Assembly (NCBI RefSeq): GCF_024793945.1
Contig: NZ_JANUSD010000011.1
Location: 62,001 to 126,000, forward strand
Direction: 5' to 3'
DNA: 64,000 bases
Origin: Emticicia fluvialis
GTDB lineage: Bacteria; Bacteroidota; Bacteroidia; Cytophagales; Spirosomataceae
A program made the translations under genes and the position numbers. Shown here piece by piece: positions 32,343 to 40,884 of the stretch. Below the pieces are notes generated by a model. It was given only the letters and a program-made list of their open reading frames with translations, did no database searches and had not been told where the DNA came from. How positions within the stretch are numbered: the stretch's first letter is position 1; every line of letters begins with the position of its first letter.

Positions 32343-34370
32343 ATGCAATACAAACTAACCTCAGAGTACAAACCTACCGGCGACCAGCCAGTGGCCATAA
32401 AAAAACTGGTGGAGGGAATCAGAAATGGAGAAGAAACCCAGGTTTTACTGGGTGTTACGGGTTCTGGTAAAACATTTACCGTTGCCAATGTAATTGCCCA
32501 GCTAGACCGCCCCGTGCTGATACTGAGCCATAATAAAACACTGGCCGCCCAGCTTTATGGCGAGTTTAAGCAGTTCTTCCCCGAAAACGCTGTTGAATAC
32601 TTCATCAGCTATTATGATTACTACCAGCCGGAGGCGTACATTGCCACTACCAATACCTATATTGAAAAAGACCTGATGATTAATGAGGAAATTGACAAGC
32701 TGCGGCTTTCAACGGTTTCGTCACTGATGTCTGGTCGGCGCGATGTAATCGTAATAGCATCGGTTTCATGTATTTATGGTGCAGGTAACCCCCATGAAAT
32801 GAAGCAGAGCATTATTCAGATAAAAGTGGGCGAGCAGGTAAGCCGAAACCAGTTTTTATATCAGCTTGTTTCGATACTTTATTCGCGTACAGAAGCTGAG
32901 TTTACGCGGGGGAATTTCAGAGTAAAGGGAGATACCGTTGATTTATACCCCAGTTACGCCGACTTTGCCTACCGTTTTATTTTCTTTGGCGATGAGATTG
33001 AAGAAATACAGCGGATTGACCCCACCAATGGCAAAAAACTATCGACTGAAAAACAAATAGCGATTTTTCCTGCTAACCTGTTTGTAACCGGTAGAGATGT
33101 GATGCAAAACGCTATTCACGAGATTCAGGACGAGATGGTAAGGCAGGTAAAGTACTTTGAGTCTGACGGCCGCAGGCTGGAAGCGCAACGCATACAGGAA
33201 CGAACCGAGTTTGACCTGGAAATGATGCGCGAACTGGGTTATTGCTCAGGTATAGAAAACTACTCACGCTTTTTTGACAGACGCCAGCCGGGCCAGAGGC
33301 CTTTCTGCCTGCTTGACTACTTCCCGGAAGACTTTATTTTGGTAGTAGACGAGAGCCACGTATCAATGCCCCAGATTAGGGCCATGTGGGGAGGAGACCG
33401 CTCGCGCAAGGAATCGCTGGTGGAATACGGATTCCGGCTGCCATCAGCTATGGACAACCGGCCATTGAAATTTCAGGAATTTGAAGAGCTGATAGGCCAG
33501 GCCATTTACGTAAGCGCCACCCCGGCCGATTATGAGATAAGAAAAGCAGAAGGTGTGGTAGTAGAGCAGATTATCCGGCCGACCGGGCTGCTTGACCCTA
33601 AGATTGAAGTAAGACCAAGCATTAACCAGATTGATGATTTACTGGAAGAAATTCATTTAAGGGTTGAACGCAAAGAAAGGGTTTTGGTAACCACACTAAC
33701 CAAAAGGATGGCCGAAGAAATGAGCCGGTATCTCGACAAAGTGGGTATCAAGGGCCGCTACATACACTCTGAGGTAAAAACTTTTGAACGGGTTGAAATC
33801 CTTCGTGAATTGCGCCTTGGCATTTTTGATGTTCTGGTGGGGGTAAACCTTTTGAGAGAGGGTCTGGACCTGCCTGAGGTATCGCTGGTTGCTATTATGG
33901 ATGCCGATAAGGAGGGCTTCCTGCGTGATATCCGCTCGCTGATACAAACGATTGGTCGGGCAGCACGTAACGAAAACGGTAAAGTACTGATGTATGCAGA
34001 TACCATAACGGGTTCAATGGCAAAAGCCATTGAAGAAACTGAAAGACGCCGGGCCAGACAGATGGCCTACAATGCGGAGCATGGTATTACACCCAAAACG
34101 GTATTTAAAAGCAGAGAGGCCATTATGGAGCAAACCTCTATTGCCGACAGCCGCGCCAGCACCAAAACGTATTATATTGAACCACAGGAAGTTAGCATAG
34201 CCGCCGACCCTGTTGTAAGCTATATGAACAAAGGCCAGCTACAGAAATTAATGGATGAAACCCAGAAAAAAATGGAGCGTGCTGCCAAAGAACTTGACTT
34301 CCTGGAGGCTGCCCGTTTCAGAGACGAAATGATGCAACTGAAAGAGAAAATAGAACAAGTGCCAGCGTAG
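32343..34370 (+). CDS. uvrB: UvrABC system protein B (excision nuclease helicase subunit)
   Basis: 675 residues, normal length. Damage verification and strand separation in nucleotide excision repair, acting with UvrA and UvrC. Walker A GVTGSGKT (37-44), beta-hairpin segment SYYDYYQPEAY, DEAD-like box VVDESHV, helicase motifs ALLVTTLTKRM-like VLVTTLTKRMAEEM and QTIGRAARN, and a C-terminal UVR motif (about 630-670: LQKLMDETQKKMERAAKELD) that contacts UvrC. The ATG at 32343 fits the family start. Followed by a 48-nt palindrome that separates it from ssb. Confidence 0.97.
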   Translation: MQYKLTSEYKPTGDQPVAIKKLVEGIRNGEETQVLLGVTGSGKTFTVANVIAQLDRPVLILSHNKTLAAQLYGEFKQFFPENAVEYFISYYDYYQPEAYIATTNTYIEKDLMINEEIDKLRLSTVSSLMSGRRDVIVIASVSCIYGAGNPHEMKQSIIQIKVGEQVSRNQFLYQLVSILYSRTEAEFTRGNFRVKGDTVDLYPSYADFAYRFIFFGDEIEEIQRIDPTNGKKLSTEKQIAIFPANLFVTGRDVMQNAIHEIQDEMVRQVKYFESDGRRLEAQRIQERTEFDLEMMRELGYCSGIENYSRFFDRRQPGQRPFCLLDYFPEDFILVVDESHVSMPQIRAMWGGDRSRKESLVEYGFRLPSAMDNRPLKFQEFEELIGQAIYVSATPADYEIRKAEGVVVEQIIRPTGLLDPKIEVRPSINQIDDLLEEIHLRVERKERVLVTTLTKRMAEEMSRYLDKVGIKGRYIHSEVKTFERVEILRELRLGIFDVLVGVNLLREGLDLPEVSLVAIMDADKEGFLRDIRSLIQTIGRAARNENGKVLMYADTITGSMAKAIEETERRRARQMAYNAEHGITPKTVFKSREAIMEQTSIADSRASTKTYYIEPQEVSIAADPVVSYMNKGQLQKLMDETQKKMERAAKELDFLEAARFRDEMMQLKEKIEQVPA

Positions 34371-34386
34371 AAATAAGTTTTTGTTT

Positions 34387-34434
34387 ATAAAATGCGTCGG
34401 GTTTCAAAACGTTTTGAAACCCGACTCATTTTAT
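34387..34434. terminator. 48-nt near-perfect palindrome, bidirectional terminator
   Basis: Inner 30 nt (34396-34425) are a perfect palindrome of GTCGGGTTTCAAAAC with its complement and no loop. A further 8 bp, ATAAAATG/CATTTTAT, continue after one mismatch (C/T). AT-rich tails on both sides suit termination of both uvrB and ssb. Confidence 0.8.
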
Positions 34435-34455
34435 ATTCTACCAGTATTGAATGAC

Positions 34456-34920
34456 TTAAAACGGCAAATCATCGCCACCATCGCCGGCCATTTCAATAGG
34501 TGGTGGGGTTGGTACAGGTGCAGGTTTAGGTGCAAAATTGTTGCTGTTACCGTATGACGGCGCTGCGTCACTTTCTTCGGCATTACTGCTTCTGCCACCT
34601 ATCAGCTGAATAGCCGTTCCTCTTACTCTGGTTGTATATCTCTCCTGCCCGTTCTGGTCAGTCCATTTTTCGGTTCTTATCTTCCCTTCAATGTAAGCCA
34701 TGTCTCCCTTTTTCAGATACTGCTCAGCTACATTTGCCAGATTCTCCCAAAGCTCAATTCTATGCCATTCTGTTTGTTCTACCTTTTCTCCGTTTCTGTT
34801 GGTATAGTTCTCAGACGTAGCAATGCTAAAGTTTACTACTTTACCACCGCTTGGAAGCGTACGGACTTCAGGGTCAGACCCTAATCTTCCTAATAAAATC
34901 ACTTTGTTTACTCCAGCCAT
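34456..34920 (-). CDS. ssb: Single-stranded DNA-binding protein
   Basis: 154 residues. OB fold (about 1-110) with NKVILLGRLGSDPEVRTLPSG, WHRIELWENLANVAEQYLKKG and YIEGKIRTEKWTDQNGQERY; a flexible linker rich in N, P and A; and the acidic tip GGDDLPF that docks replication and repair proteins. Binds ssDNA as a tetramer. TAAATTTG at 34961-34968 (minus strand), 40 bp upstream, fits the TAnnTTTG box. Between uvrB and mutY. Confidence 0.96.
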   Translation of the reverse strand: MAGVNKVILLGRLGSDPEVRTLPSGGKVVNFSIATSENYTNRNGEKVEQTEWHRIELWENLANVAEQYLKKGDMAYIEGKIRTEKWTDQNGQERYTTRVRGTAIQLIGGRSSNAEESDAAPSYGNSNNFAPKPAPVPTPPPIEMAGDGGDDLPF

Positions 34921-34960
34921 TTTTTTATCTGTTTTGAATGTATGTCGTTTTGAATAAGAA

Positions 34961-34968
34961 CAAATTTA
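34961..34968 (-). promoter_or_regulatory. Possible -7 box for ssb
   Basis: TAAATTTG on the minus strand matches TAnnTTTG. No clear TTTG at -33. Confidence 0.35.
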
Positions 34969-35047
34969 ATAAAAAACCATAATACTTTCTAAGATGCGCG
35001 TCCAATTGTTTGGTATTCAGACCGCAACCATTTTCAGCCCCTCAGCA

Positions 35048-36118
35048 CTACTTCTGAAATTCCTTATGGTGCAATTTCAGGTACTTTTCTATCAGAACAG
35101 GCTTGGGCAAATCTTCTACTTCTTCCCACTCAAAAAAAGTGTAATTTGGCGGCAATGGCACATTCATGTTACCATCCACATCCAGATGCCAGAACCGCAC
35201 CTCTATACGCTGGTGTGTCAGTATATGCCTGTAAACCTCAGATGTACTTCTGATAATAGCGTGTGGCAATAATGCCAGCAGAAAATCATTATCGGTTAAT
35301 TCAATATCCATCAGGCTTCCTGGGCTTTCTACCAGATAAAAATCGTACAGCCCTTCCCAAATATCTTTTGGCCCGCGTTTGGCCATCAGTAACTTACCGG
35401 CCTTTTCAATTACAAAATAATCAAAGAAACGGCTGCGCACTTTTACTTTTTTCAGTTTCACAGGCAGTATTGCCTGCTTGCCTTGCAGGTTTGCCTGGCA
35501 GGAATCCTGAAAAATACAGAACATACAGCCGGGATTGACCGGCGTGCAATAAGTAGCCCCGAACTCCATCACCGCCTGATTGTGCGTACCCGGTTCCTCT
35601 TCTGAAATTAACTCGTTGGCCAGTTCGTTAAAAATCTTTTTTGCCTCATGGCTGGCTATGTCAGTTTCAATACCAAATACTCTGGCCAAAACTCTGTACA
35701 CGTTTCCGTCGACTACTGCCACTTTCTCGTTAAATGCAAAAGAGGCAATGGCAGCTGCGGTGTATGGGCCTATGCCCTTCAGTTTTACCAGTGCTGCATA
35801 AGTATCCGGAAATATGCCATTTAGAGCACCTGCAATAATTTGGGCTGTCTGGTGCATGTTTCTGGCTCTTGAGTAATAACCCAGGCCTTGCCACAGCCGC
35901 AAAACGTCTTGTTCATCGGCATTGGCCAGTGCTGTAACTGTTGGGTATTTCTCAACAAATTTATTGTAGTAAGGCATGCCCTGCACAACTCTGGTTTGCT
36001 GCAGTATAACTTCAGATAACCATATCTTGTATGGGTCGTTTGTATGCCTCCAGGGCAGGTCTCTTTTGTTACTGAAATACCATTTTCTGAGTACTCCGGA
36101 AAACGTTTGTCTTTCCAA
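35048..36118 (-). CDS. mutY: A/G-specific adenine DNA glycosylase
   Basis: 356 residues. Removes adenine mispaired with 8-oxoguanine. HhH-GPD domain (about 20-200) with SEVILQQTRV, helix-hairpin-helix LKGIGPYTAAAIASFAF and catalytic Asp in VVDGNVYRVLARVFG. The 4Fe-4S loop is C-x6-C-x2-C-x5-C (YCTPVNPGCMFCIFQDSC). The C-terminal NUDIX-like domain (about 230-350) reads 8-oxoG. The start is TTG at 36116-36118: there is a stop two codons upstream and no ATG in the first 50 codons, so this is not an artefact of choice. Spaced 127 bp from ssb. Confidence 0.95.
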   Translation of the reverse strand: MERQTFSGVLRKWYFSNKRDLPWRHTNDPYKIWLSEVILQQTRVVQGMPYYNKFVEKYPTVTALANADEQDVLRLWQGLGYYSRARNMHQTAQIIAGALNGIFPDTYAALVKLKGIGPYTAAAIASFAFNEKVAVVDGNVYRVLARVFGIETDIASHEAKKIFNELANELISEEEPGTHNQAVMEFGATYCTPVNPGCMFCIFQDSCQANLQGKQAILPVKLKKVKVRSRFFDYFVIEKAGKLLMAKRGPKDIWEGLYDFYLVESPGSLMDIELTDNDFLLALLPHAIIRSTSEVYRHILTHQRIEVRFWHLDVDGNMNVPLPPNYTFFEWEEVEDLPKPVLIEKYLKLHHKEFQK

Positions 36119-36417
36119 TTTTTATTGAAGTTTTCTTAACAATCGCTTATTTTTTCTTTTTTAAAACGTTTGTTTTACCTATAAAAAAAATATAACTCAC
36201 TAATTATTAAGCAATTATATAAAAAAATACTAAAATGTTTTTGGGATACTAAGTTTAAAACCCATATCTTTGCAAACCCAAAATAAACCCAAAGAGTTTG
36301 GAGAGGTTGAATTAATAGAACTGAGCGTCTGCTTTTATTTTGTTTATTAAGTCCTTTCAATTCAATAGTTATCTTGGTAAAATTCAATATTAAAACCTTA
36401 AAAAATAAGTTACGATC
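36119..36417. promoter_or_regulatory. Divergent gap between mutY and HU
   Basis: 299 bp, AT-rich. Its one clear element is a good Bacteroidota promoter for HU (36240-36272), which leaves an untranslated leader of about 140 nt before the GTG start. No ORF worth naming. Confidence 0.55.
36240..36272 (+). promoter_or_regulatory. Bacteroidota-type promoter of HU gene
   Basis: TTTG (36240-36243), 21-nt spacer, TATCTTTG (36265-36272): full match to TTTG / TAnnTTTG of the primary Bacteroidota sigma factor. Predicted start near 36280. Confidence 0.75.
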
Positions 36418-36702
36418 GTGACTAAAGCAGAAGTAATTTCAGCGATTGCCGACAAGACTGGCGTGGACAAAGCAAGTGTATCATCTACACTTGAGGCATT
36501 TTTTAACACAGTAAAAGACACATTGGCACAAGGAGATGCTGTGTATGTCAGAGGTTTCGGAAGTTTTGTAAACAAGAGAAGGGCTGCTAAAAAAGCTCGT
36601 AACATTTCTGCTAAAACTACGGTAACCGTACCGGCTCACTCTGTTCCGGGCTTTAAGCCAGCCAAAGAATTTACGGAACAAGTGAAAGCCAACGTAAAAT
36701 AA
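36418..36702 (+). CDS. HU-family DNA-binding protein
   Basis: 94 residues, GTG start at 36418 (MTKAEVISAIADKTG); no ATG upstream in frame fits. The HU fold is plain: helical N-terminal half, then GDAVYVRGFGSFVNKRRAAKKARN with the DNA-binding arm, TVTVPAHSVPGFKPAKEF and a basic end. Family role: nucleoid architecture; bends DNA as a dimer. Driven by a strong promoter 140 bp upstream. Two hairpins follow the stop, so most transcripts probably end before the TPR gene. Confidence 0.94.
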   Translation: MTKAEVISAIADKTGVDKASVSSTLEAFFNTVKDTLAQGDAVYVRGFGSFVNKRRAAKKARNISAKTTVTVPAHSVPGFKPAKEFTEQVKANVK

Positions 36703-36709
36703 TTTCATT

Positions 36710-36759
36710 GCCCGAAAGGGCTTATCGACCGATTGTGGGTAGTGCAATGCACTACCCAC
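36710..36759 (+). terminator. Two consecutive hairpins after HU gene
   Basis: First: GCCC-GAAA-GGGC (36710-36721), a GNRA tetraloop. Second: perfect 11-bp stem GTGGGTAGTGC (36735-36745) with GCACTACCCAC (36749-36759), loop AAT. Neither has a long T-run; they may act as partial terminators or protect the HU mRNA 3' end. The second ends 15 bp before the TPR gene start. Confidence 0.55.
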
Positions 36760-36774
36760 GGTTATCAGAAACTT

Positions 36775-37605
36775 ATGAAAAAACAATTTTTGATTATAAT
36801 TGTAGCAGCGATAGCCCTCACGGGCTTTCTTTATTATCGCCCTAAAGTGGTTGTTAAAAACGAGGCGAAGTCGAACCGTGATAAAGTAGCCGACAACAAA
36901 GGCCCTGCCACAGCAGACAACCACAAAGACGATATTGCCACGCAGGCACCGAAGTTATCGCCGGAGCAGGAAAAACAAATTGCCGACTTGAAACAGAAGC
37001 TAACCACAGCCGCTGACAAAAAAGCTGTTTATAACCAATTGGCAGAAACCTATGCACTTGGTAACAGATTTGACAGCGCCGCTGTGTATATAGAAAAAAT
37101 TGCCCTGGCCGCGCCGAGCACCGAAAACTGGATGAGAGCCGGTGATGCCTATTTACAGGCATATAATTTGGCATTGAAACCCGAAAACATTGAGTATCTG
37201 GCTAATAAAACCCGTAATGCATATCATAAGGTTCTGGAGAAAAGCCCAAGACAGCTACAGGCCAAAACCAACCTGGCTATGACTTACGTACAGACAGACT
37301 CGCCTATGCAGGCCATTATGATGCTGCGCGAAGTATTGGCAGAAGAGCCTAACTACGAGCCGGCGCTGATGAACCTGGGTGTGTTATCGATGCAGTCTAA
37401 CCAGTATGCCAAAGCCGCCGACCGTTTCAGACAGGTGTTGCGTATCAACCCTTCAAATGCCAATGCGCAGTTTGGTTTAGGATACAGCCTACTTGAATTA
37501 GGAGAGAAAGACCAGGCAAAAAAGATTTTGCTTGACCTGAAAGAAAAAGTGAAAGACCCTACTTTATTACAAGAACTCAACAAGACTTTGGAGAGTATAA
37601 AATAA
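36775..37605 (+). CDS. TPR-repeat protein with N-terminal membrane anchor
   Basis: 276 residues from the ATG at 36775 (MKKQFLIIIVAAIALTGFLY); a GTG 42 bp upstream lies inside the hairpin and is unlikely. One N-terminal helix (about 3-20) is followed by a charged linker with coiled-coil character (KLSPEQEKQIADLKQKLTT), then TPR-like units (about 85-270) such as AIMMLREVLAEEPNYEPALM and AADRFRQVLRINPSNANAQF. Likely periplasmic, anchored in the inner membrane, holding protein partners. Its place between HU and RNase G genes does not reveal the partner. Confidence 0.88.
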   Translation: MKKQFLIIIVAAIALTGFLYYRPKVVVKNEAKSNRDKVADNKGPATADNHKDDIATQAPKLSPEQEKQIADLKQKLTTAADKKAVYNQLAETYALGNRFDSAAVYIEKIALAAPSTENWMRAGDAYLQAYNLALKPENIEYLANKTRNAYHKVLEKSPRQLQAKTNLAMTYVQTDSPMQAIMMLREVLAEEPNYEPALMNLGVLSMQSNQYAKAADRFRQVLRINPSNANAQFGLGYSLLELGEKDQAKKILLDLKEKVKDPTLLQELNKTLESIK

Positions 37606-37618
37606 TTCACTATCTTTG
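37587..37618 (+). promoter_or_regulatory. Bacteroidota-type promoter of the 29-residue ribosomal-type gene
   Basis: TTTG (37587-37590), 20-nt spacer, TATCTTTG (37611-37618). The -33 box is inside the end of the TPR gene. Predicted leader of about 115 nt contains small stems at 37635-37647 (ACCGTG/CACGGT) and 37701-37720 (ACCCCT/AGGGGT). Confidence 0.7.
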
Positions 37619-37738
37619 CGGTTCGATAAAAAACACCGTGCCACGGTCTCCCCTGTTGAAAGGCAGAGGAAAAACATATAAATAAATTATTGAATTAAAT
37701 ACCCCTTACCGACCAGGGGTTTATAATCTTTTACAATT

Positions 37739-37828
37739 ATGCCTTGCGGAAAGAAAAGAAAAAGACACAAGATGTCAACTCACAAAAGAAAGAAACGTCT
37801 TAGAAAAAACCGTCATAAGAAAAAATAA
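37739..37828 (+). CDS. 29-residue basic ribosomal-type protein (AURKAIP1/COX24-like)
   Basis: Too short for usual gene finders. ATG 37739-37741, TAA 37826-37828. The product begins MPCGKKRKRHKMSTHKRKKR and ends LRKNRHKKK, almost all Lys, Arg and His. It matches the small Bacteroidota proteins carrying the COX24/AURKAIP1 C-terminal domain, related to mitochondrial ribosomal protein mS38; a ribosomal location is therefore likely (family knowledge, not shown here). It has its own good promoter and a structured leader, and is followed by a 13-bp hairpin before the RNase G gene. Confidence 0.85.
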   Translation: MPCGKKRKRHKMSTHKRKKRLRKNRHKKK

Positions 37829-37839
37829 TCTTTCTTTAC

Positions 37840-37884
37840 TTTGATAGTCATAGGCTCCAGTAATTTGTGCTTATGACTATCAAA
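37840..37884 (+). other. Stem-loop between the 29-residue gene and RNase G gene
   Basis: Perfect 13-bp stem TTTGATAGTCATA (37840-37852) with TATGACTATCAAA (37872-37884), 19-nt loop. No T-run after it on the plus strand. It could be a weak terminator or an RNase site; RNase E/G genes elsewhere control themselves through their 5' leaders. Confidence 0.55.
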
Positions 37885-37934
37885 ATCCATCATTTAGCCA
37901 AAACAATATCTAACCTCTTGATTCTACCTCAGTA

Positions 37935-39485
37935 TTGAGCAACGAATTATATATCAGTACCACACAGAAAGGTGACAGGATAGCCCTAGTACAAGACAAA
38001 CGGCTACTTGAATATCACTTTGATGAGACGGAACACCAGTTTTCCGTCGGAGATATCTATTTGGGTGTAGTTAAGAAAGTTGTACAGGGCAACAACGCTG
38101 CCTTTGTAGACGTCGGCTACGATAAAGATGGTTTTCTGCACTATAACGAAATCATTTCGTACAATTCTCTTAGTAAATTTGTTAAAGACGTTATTGCCAA
38201 ACGTCCTGTCAATCTTCGTCTGAAAGGTTTTCAACTTGAAAAAGATATAGACAAATTAGGTAAGATAAACGAAGTTGTTACCAAGAATACCCCTATTCTG
38301 GTGCAGGTCGTGAAAGAACCTATTTCTACTAAAGGCCCGCGGCTATCCTGCGACATCTCGATTGCCGGCCGGAACATAGTTCTGGTACCTTTCAGTACGT
38401 CTGTTAATATCTCCAAGAAAATCACCAATAAGCAAGAGCGTCAGCGTTTACATAAGCTGGTTTCGTCTATCAAACCTGAAAACTTCGGGGTGATAGTAAG
38501 AACCGTAGCCGAAAGCAAAGACCTTGACGAATTGAAGAGAGATATTGATTTTTGTGTAGACAAGTGGGAGTCAGGGATGAAAAACCTTAGGGATGCCAAA
38601 CCTCGTGACCGCATCATCAGCGAAATGGATAGAGCATCTTCTATTCTGCGTGATATGCTGAACGATGATTTCGACAATATCTATGTTGATTCGAAAGAAA
38701 ATTTTGATGGTATCAAGAGCTTTTTACATACCATTGCCCCAGAAAAAGAGAAGATCCTGAAGCTCCATACCGGAAAAACAAAACTTTTTGAGCAGTTCGG
38801 TATAGAGAAACAAATTAAATCTTTGTTTGGCCGCTCGGTAAGCCTACCAGGTGGAGGGTACCTGATTATTGAACACACTGAAGCGCTTCATGTAATTGAC
38901 GTAAACAGTGGCAATAAATCAACACAGGAGGGCGACCAGGAGTCTACCGCGCTCACTGTTAACCTTGAAGCAGCCAAAGAAATTGCCCGCCAGTTGCGCA
39001 TGCGCGATATGGGTGGTATTATAGTGGTTGATTTCATTGACATGAAGAAAAACGAAAACCGTCGTTTGATTCAGGAAGCAATGAAAGAAGAAATGAAAGG
39101 CGACAGGTCTAAATACACCATTCTGCCTATTTCTAAGTTTGGCCTGCTACAAATTACCCGCCAGCGTGTACGCCCCGAAATGAATATTGTAACCCGCGAA
39201 ACCTGCCCAACCTGTGGCGGTACGGGTACAATTCAGGCAAGTATTGTTATTACCGATTTAATTGAAAATAATCTGGACTATATCCTGTCGAAACAAAACG
39301 AGACAGGCATCAGCATTATACTGCATCCGTTCGTTTACGCTTACTACCGTGAAGGTATCATTTCAAAACAAGTGAAGTGGTTCCTGAAATACCGTACCTG
39401 GATCAAACTCGTAAAAGATTCATCTATCGGTATCACCGAGTTTCATTTCATCAACAAGCACGGGGATGAAATCGAAATAAGCTAA
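37935..39485 (+). CDS. rng: Ribonuclease E/G family endoribonuclease
   Basis: 516 residues, RNase G-like in length with no long C-terminal scaffold. S1 domain near the N-terminus (about 35-115, GDIYLGVVKKVVQGNNAAFVD). Catalytic DNase I-like part with HVIDVNSGNKS and VVDFIDMKK, whose aspartates bind metal. The zinc-link CPTCGGTG is at about residue 418. It trims rRNA and decays mRNA. The start is TTG at 37935; an in-frame TAA lies 24 bp upstream and no ATG precedes the conserved NELYISTTQKG. Downstream of the basic ribosomal-type gene, consistent with a translation/RNA cluster. Confidence 0.95.
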   Translation: MSNELYISTTQKGDRIALVQDKRLLEYHFDETEHQFSVGDIYLGVVKKVVQGNNAAFVDVGYDKDGFLHYNEIISYNSLSKFVKDVIAKRPVNLRLKGFQLEKDIDKLGKINEVVTKNTPILVQVVKEPISTKGPRLSCDISIAGRNIVLVPFSTSVNISKKITNKQERQRLHKLVSSIKPENFGVIVRTVAESKDLDELKRDIDFCVDKWESGMKNLRDAKPRDRIISEMDRASSILRDMLNDDFDNIYVDSKENFDGIKSFLHTIAPEKEKILKLHTGKTKLFEQFGIEKQIKSLFGRSVSLPGGGYLIIEHTEALHVIDVNSGNKSTQEGDQESTALTVNLEAAKEIARQLRMRDMGGIIVVDFIDMKKNENRRLIQEAMKEEMKGDRSKYTILPISKFGLLQITRQRVRPEMNIVTRETCPTCGGTGTIQASIVITDLIENNLDYILSKQNETGISIILHPFVYAYYREGIISKQVKWFLKYRTWIKLVKDSSIGITEFHFINKHGDEIEIS

Positions 39486-39587
39486 TTATTCCTTTTTCTT
39501 ACTGCATTTTTATTTCCGGCACATCTGTTTGTGTGGGTTGTTTGCTATTAATTTTAGGCATAAATTGCTTTAAATTATATTCAACCC

Positions 39588-40856
39588 ATGAACCGCAGAG
39601 ACTTTATCCAGAAAAACACAATGGCTGGCTTTGCCATTGCAGCGTCACCAGTTATCTCACAGGCCAACCCTGCCCCTGAAAAAGAAGATACGCGCCTTTA
39701 CTGGGCAAAATTACTTTATAAAATTGCCGAACCCGTTCTTAAGAATCTGAGCGAAGGCACCTTGCAGAAAAACTGGCAGGTAGAACTGAGCCCAATCTGG
39801 GACAACCGCAATGCCAAAGTTGCTTTTCTGGAAGGCTTTGCCCGCACCATGACAGGCATTGCCCCCTGGCTGGCCCTGCCTGATACAGATAACGAAGAAG
39901 GCAGACTGCGCAAAAAACTAAGAACTTATGCACTGGGCAGTATTAAAAACAGCGTTGACCCGGCTAGCCCCGACTACATGCTCTGGCGAAAAGAAGGGCA
40001 AACACTGGTAGATGCCGCCTTTCTGGCACAAAGTTTCCTGAAAGCCCCTGAGGCTCTCTGGCAACCATTAGATGACACCACCAAAAAAAGGGTTATTGAA
40101 GAATTCAGATTGCTGCGCAGGGTAGTACCGGGCAACAATAACTGGCTTTTATTCTCTGCGATGGTTGAGGTTTTTTTACAATTTGCGGGGGAAGAAGCAG
40201 ACCGTTTCAGAATAGATTACGGGCTCAGGATTATTGAGAGTTTTTATGTGGGCGACGGCTGGTTTAAAGATGGAGAAGTTTTTCACATGGACTATTACAA
40301 CTCGTTCGTGATTCACCCAATGATTGTAGATGTGCTTGACACCCTGCTGAAAGTACAAAAAAGGCAGTGGCCGGATAGAAAAAATCAGGCTCTTGAAGAA
40401 CAGTATATCAAAGCCGTGAAAAGAATGCAGCGGCAAGCCGATTTTCTGGAAAGATTGATATCTCCCGAAGGCTCATTTCCTCCTTTTGGTAGAAGTATCA
40501 CTTATCGCTTAGGTGCCTTTCAGGCATTGGCGCACACGGCGCTTTTACACCAACTACCGGAAGGTGTAAGCCCGGCACAGGTACGCTGTGCAATGACAGC
40601 CGTTATGAAGCGGATGTTCGGCCAAGAAGGTGTTTTTGATAAAGCAGGATGGCTGACCCTCGGTTTTGCAGGGCACCAGCCGGGCATTGCTGATTCATAC
40701 TCTAACGCGGGCAGCATGTATCTCACCTCTTTGGGATTCCTGACTTTGGGCTTGCCCGAAACCGACCCGTTCTGGTCGGCACCTGATGAAGAATGGACCC
40801 AGCAAAAAGCATGGTCTGGCAAGCCATTTAAAAAAGATAAAGCAGTAAGCTATTGA
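39588..40856 (+). CDS. DUF2264-domain protein with Tat-type signal
   Basis: 422 residues. The N-terminus MNRRDFIQKNTMAGFAIAAS is a twin-arginine-type signal (RRDFIQ), so export of a folded protein is likely. The body matches DUF2264: WDNRNAKVAFLEGFARTMTG, NNNWLLFSAMVE, DGWFKDGEVFHMDYYNSFVIHP and FPPFGRSITYR. The domain forms an (alpha/alpha) barrel, and some members have been reported as beta-glucuronidases acting on plant polysaccharide side chains. A carbohydrate role fits but is not proven here. Single gene, convergent with the cytochrome/DUF1501 operon (28 bp between stops). Confidence 0.88.
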   Translation: MNRRDFIQKNTMAGFAIAASPVISQANPAPEKEDTRLYWAKLLYKIAEPVLKNLSEGTLQKNWQVELSPIWDNRNAKVAFLEGFARTMTGIAPWLALPDTDNEEGRLRKKLRTYALGSIKNSVDPASPDYMLWRKEGQTLVDAAFLAQSFLKAPEALWQPLDDTTKKRVIEEFRLLRRVVPGNNNWLLFSAMVEVFLQFAGEEADRFRIDYGLRIIESFYVGDGWFKDGEVFHMDYYNSFVIHPMIVDVLDTLLKVQKRQWPDRKNQALEEQYIKAVKRMQRQADFLERLISPEGSFPPFGRSITYRLGAFQALAHTALLHQLPEGVSPAQVRCAMTAVMKRMFGQEGVFDKAGWLTLGFAGHQPGIADSYSNAGSMYLTSLGFLTLGLPETDPFWSAPDEEWTQQKAWSGKPFKKDKAVSY

Positions 40857-40884
40857 TTAGTAACCAAACGGCATCCTGAAAAAC

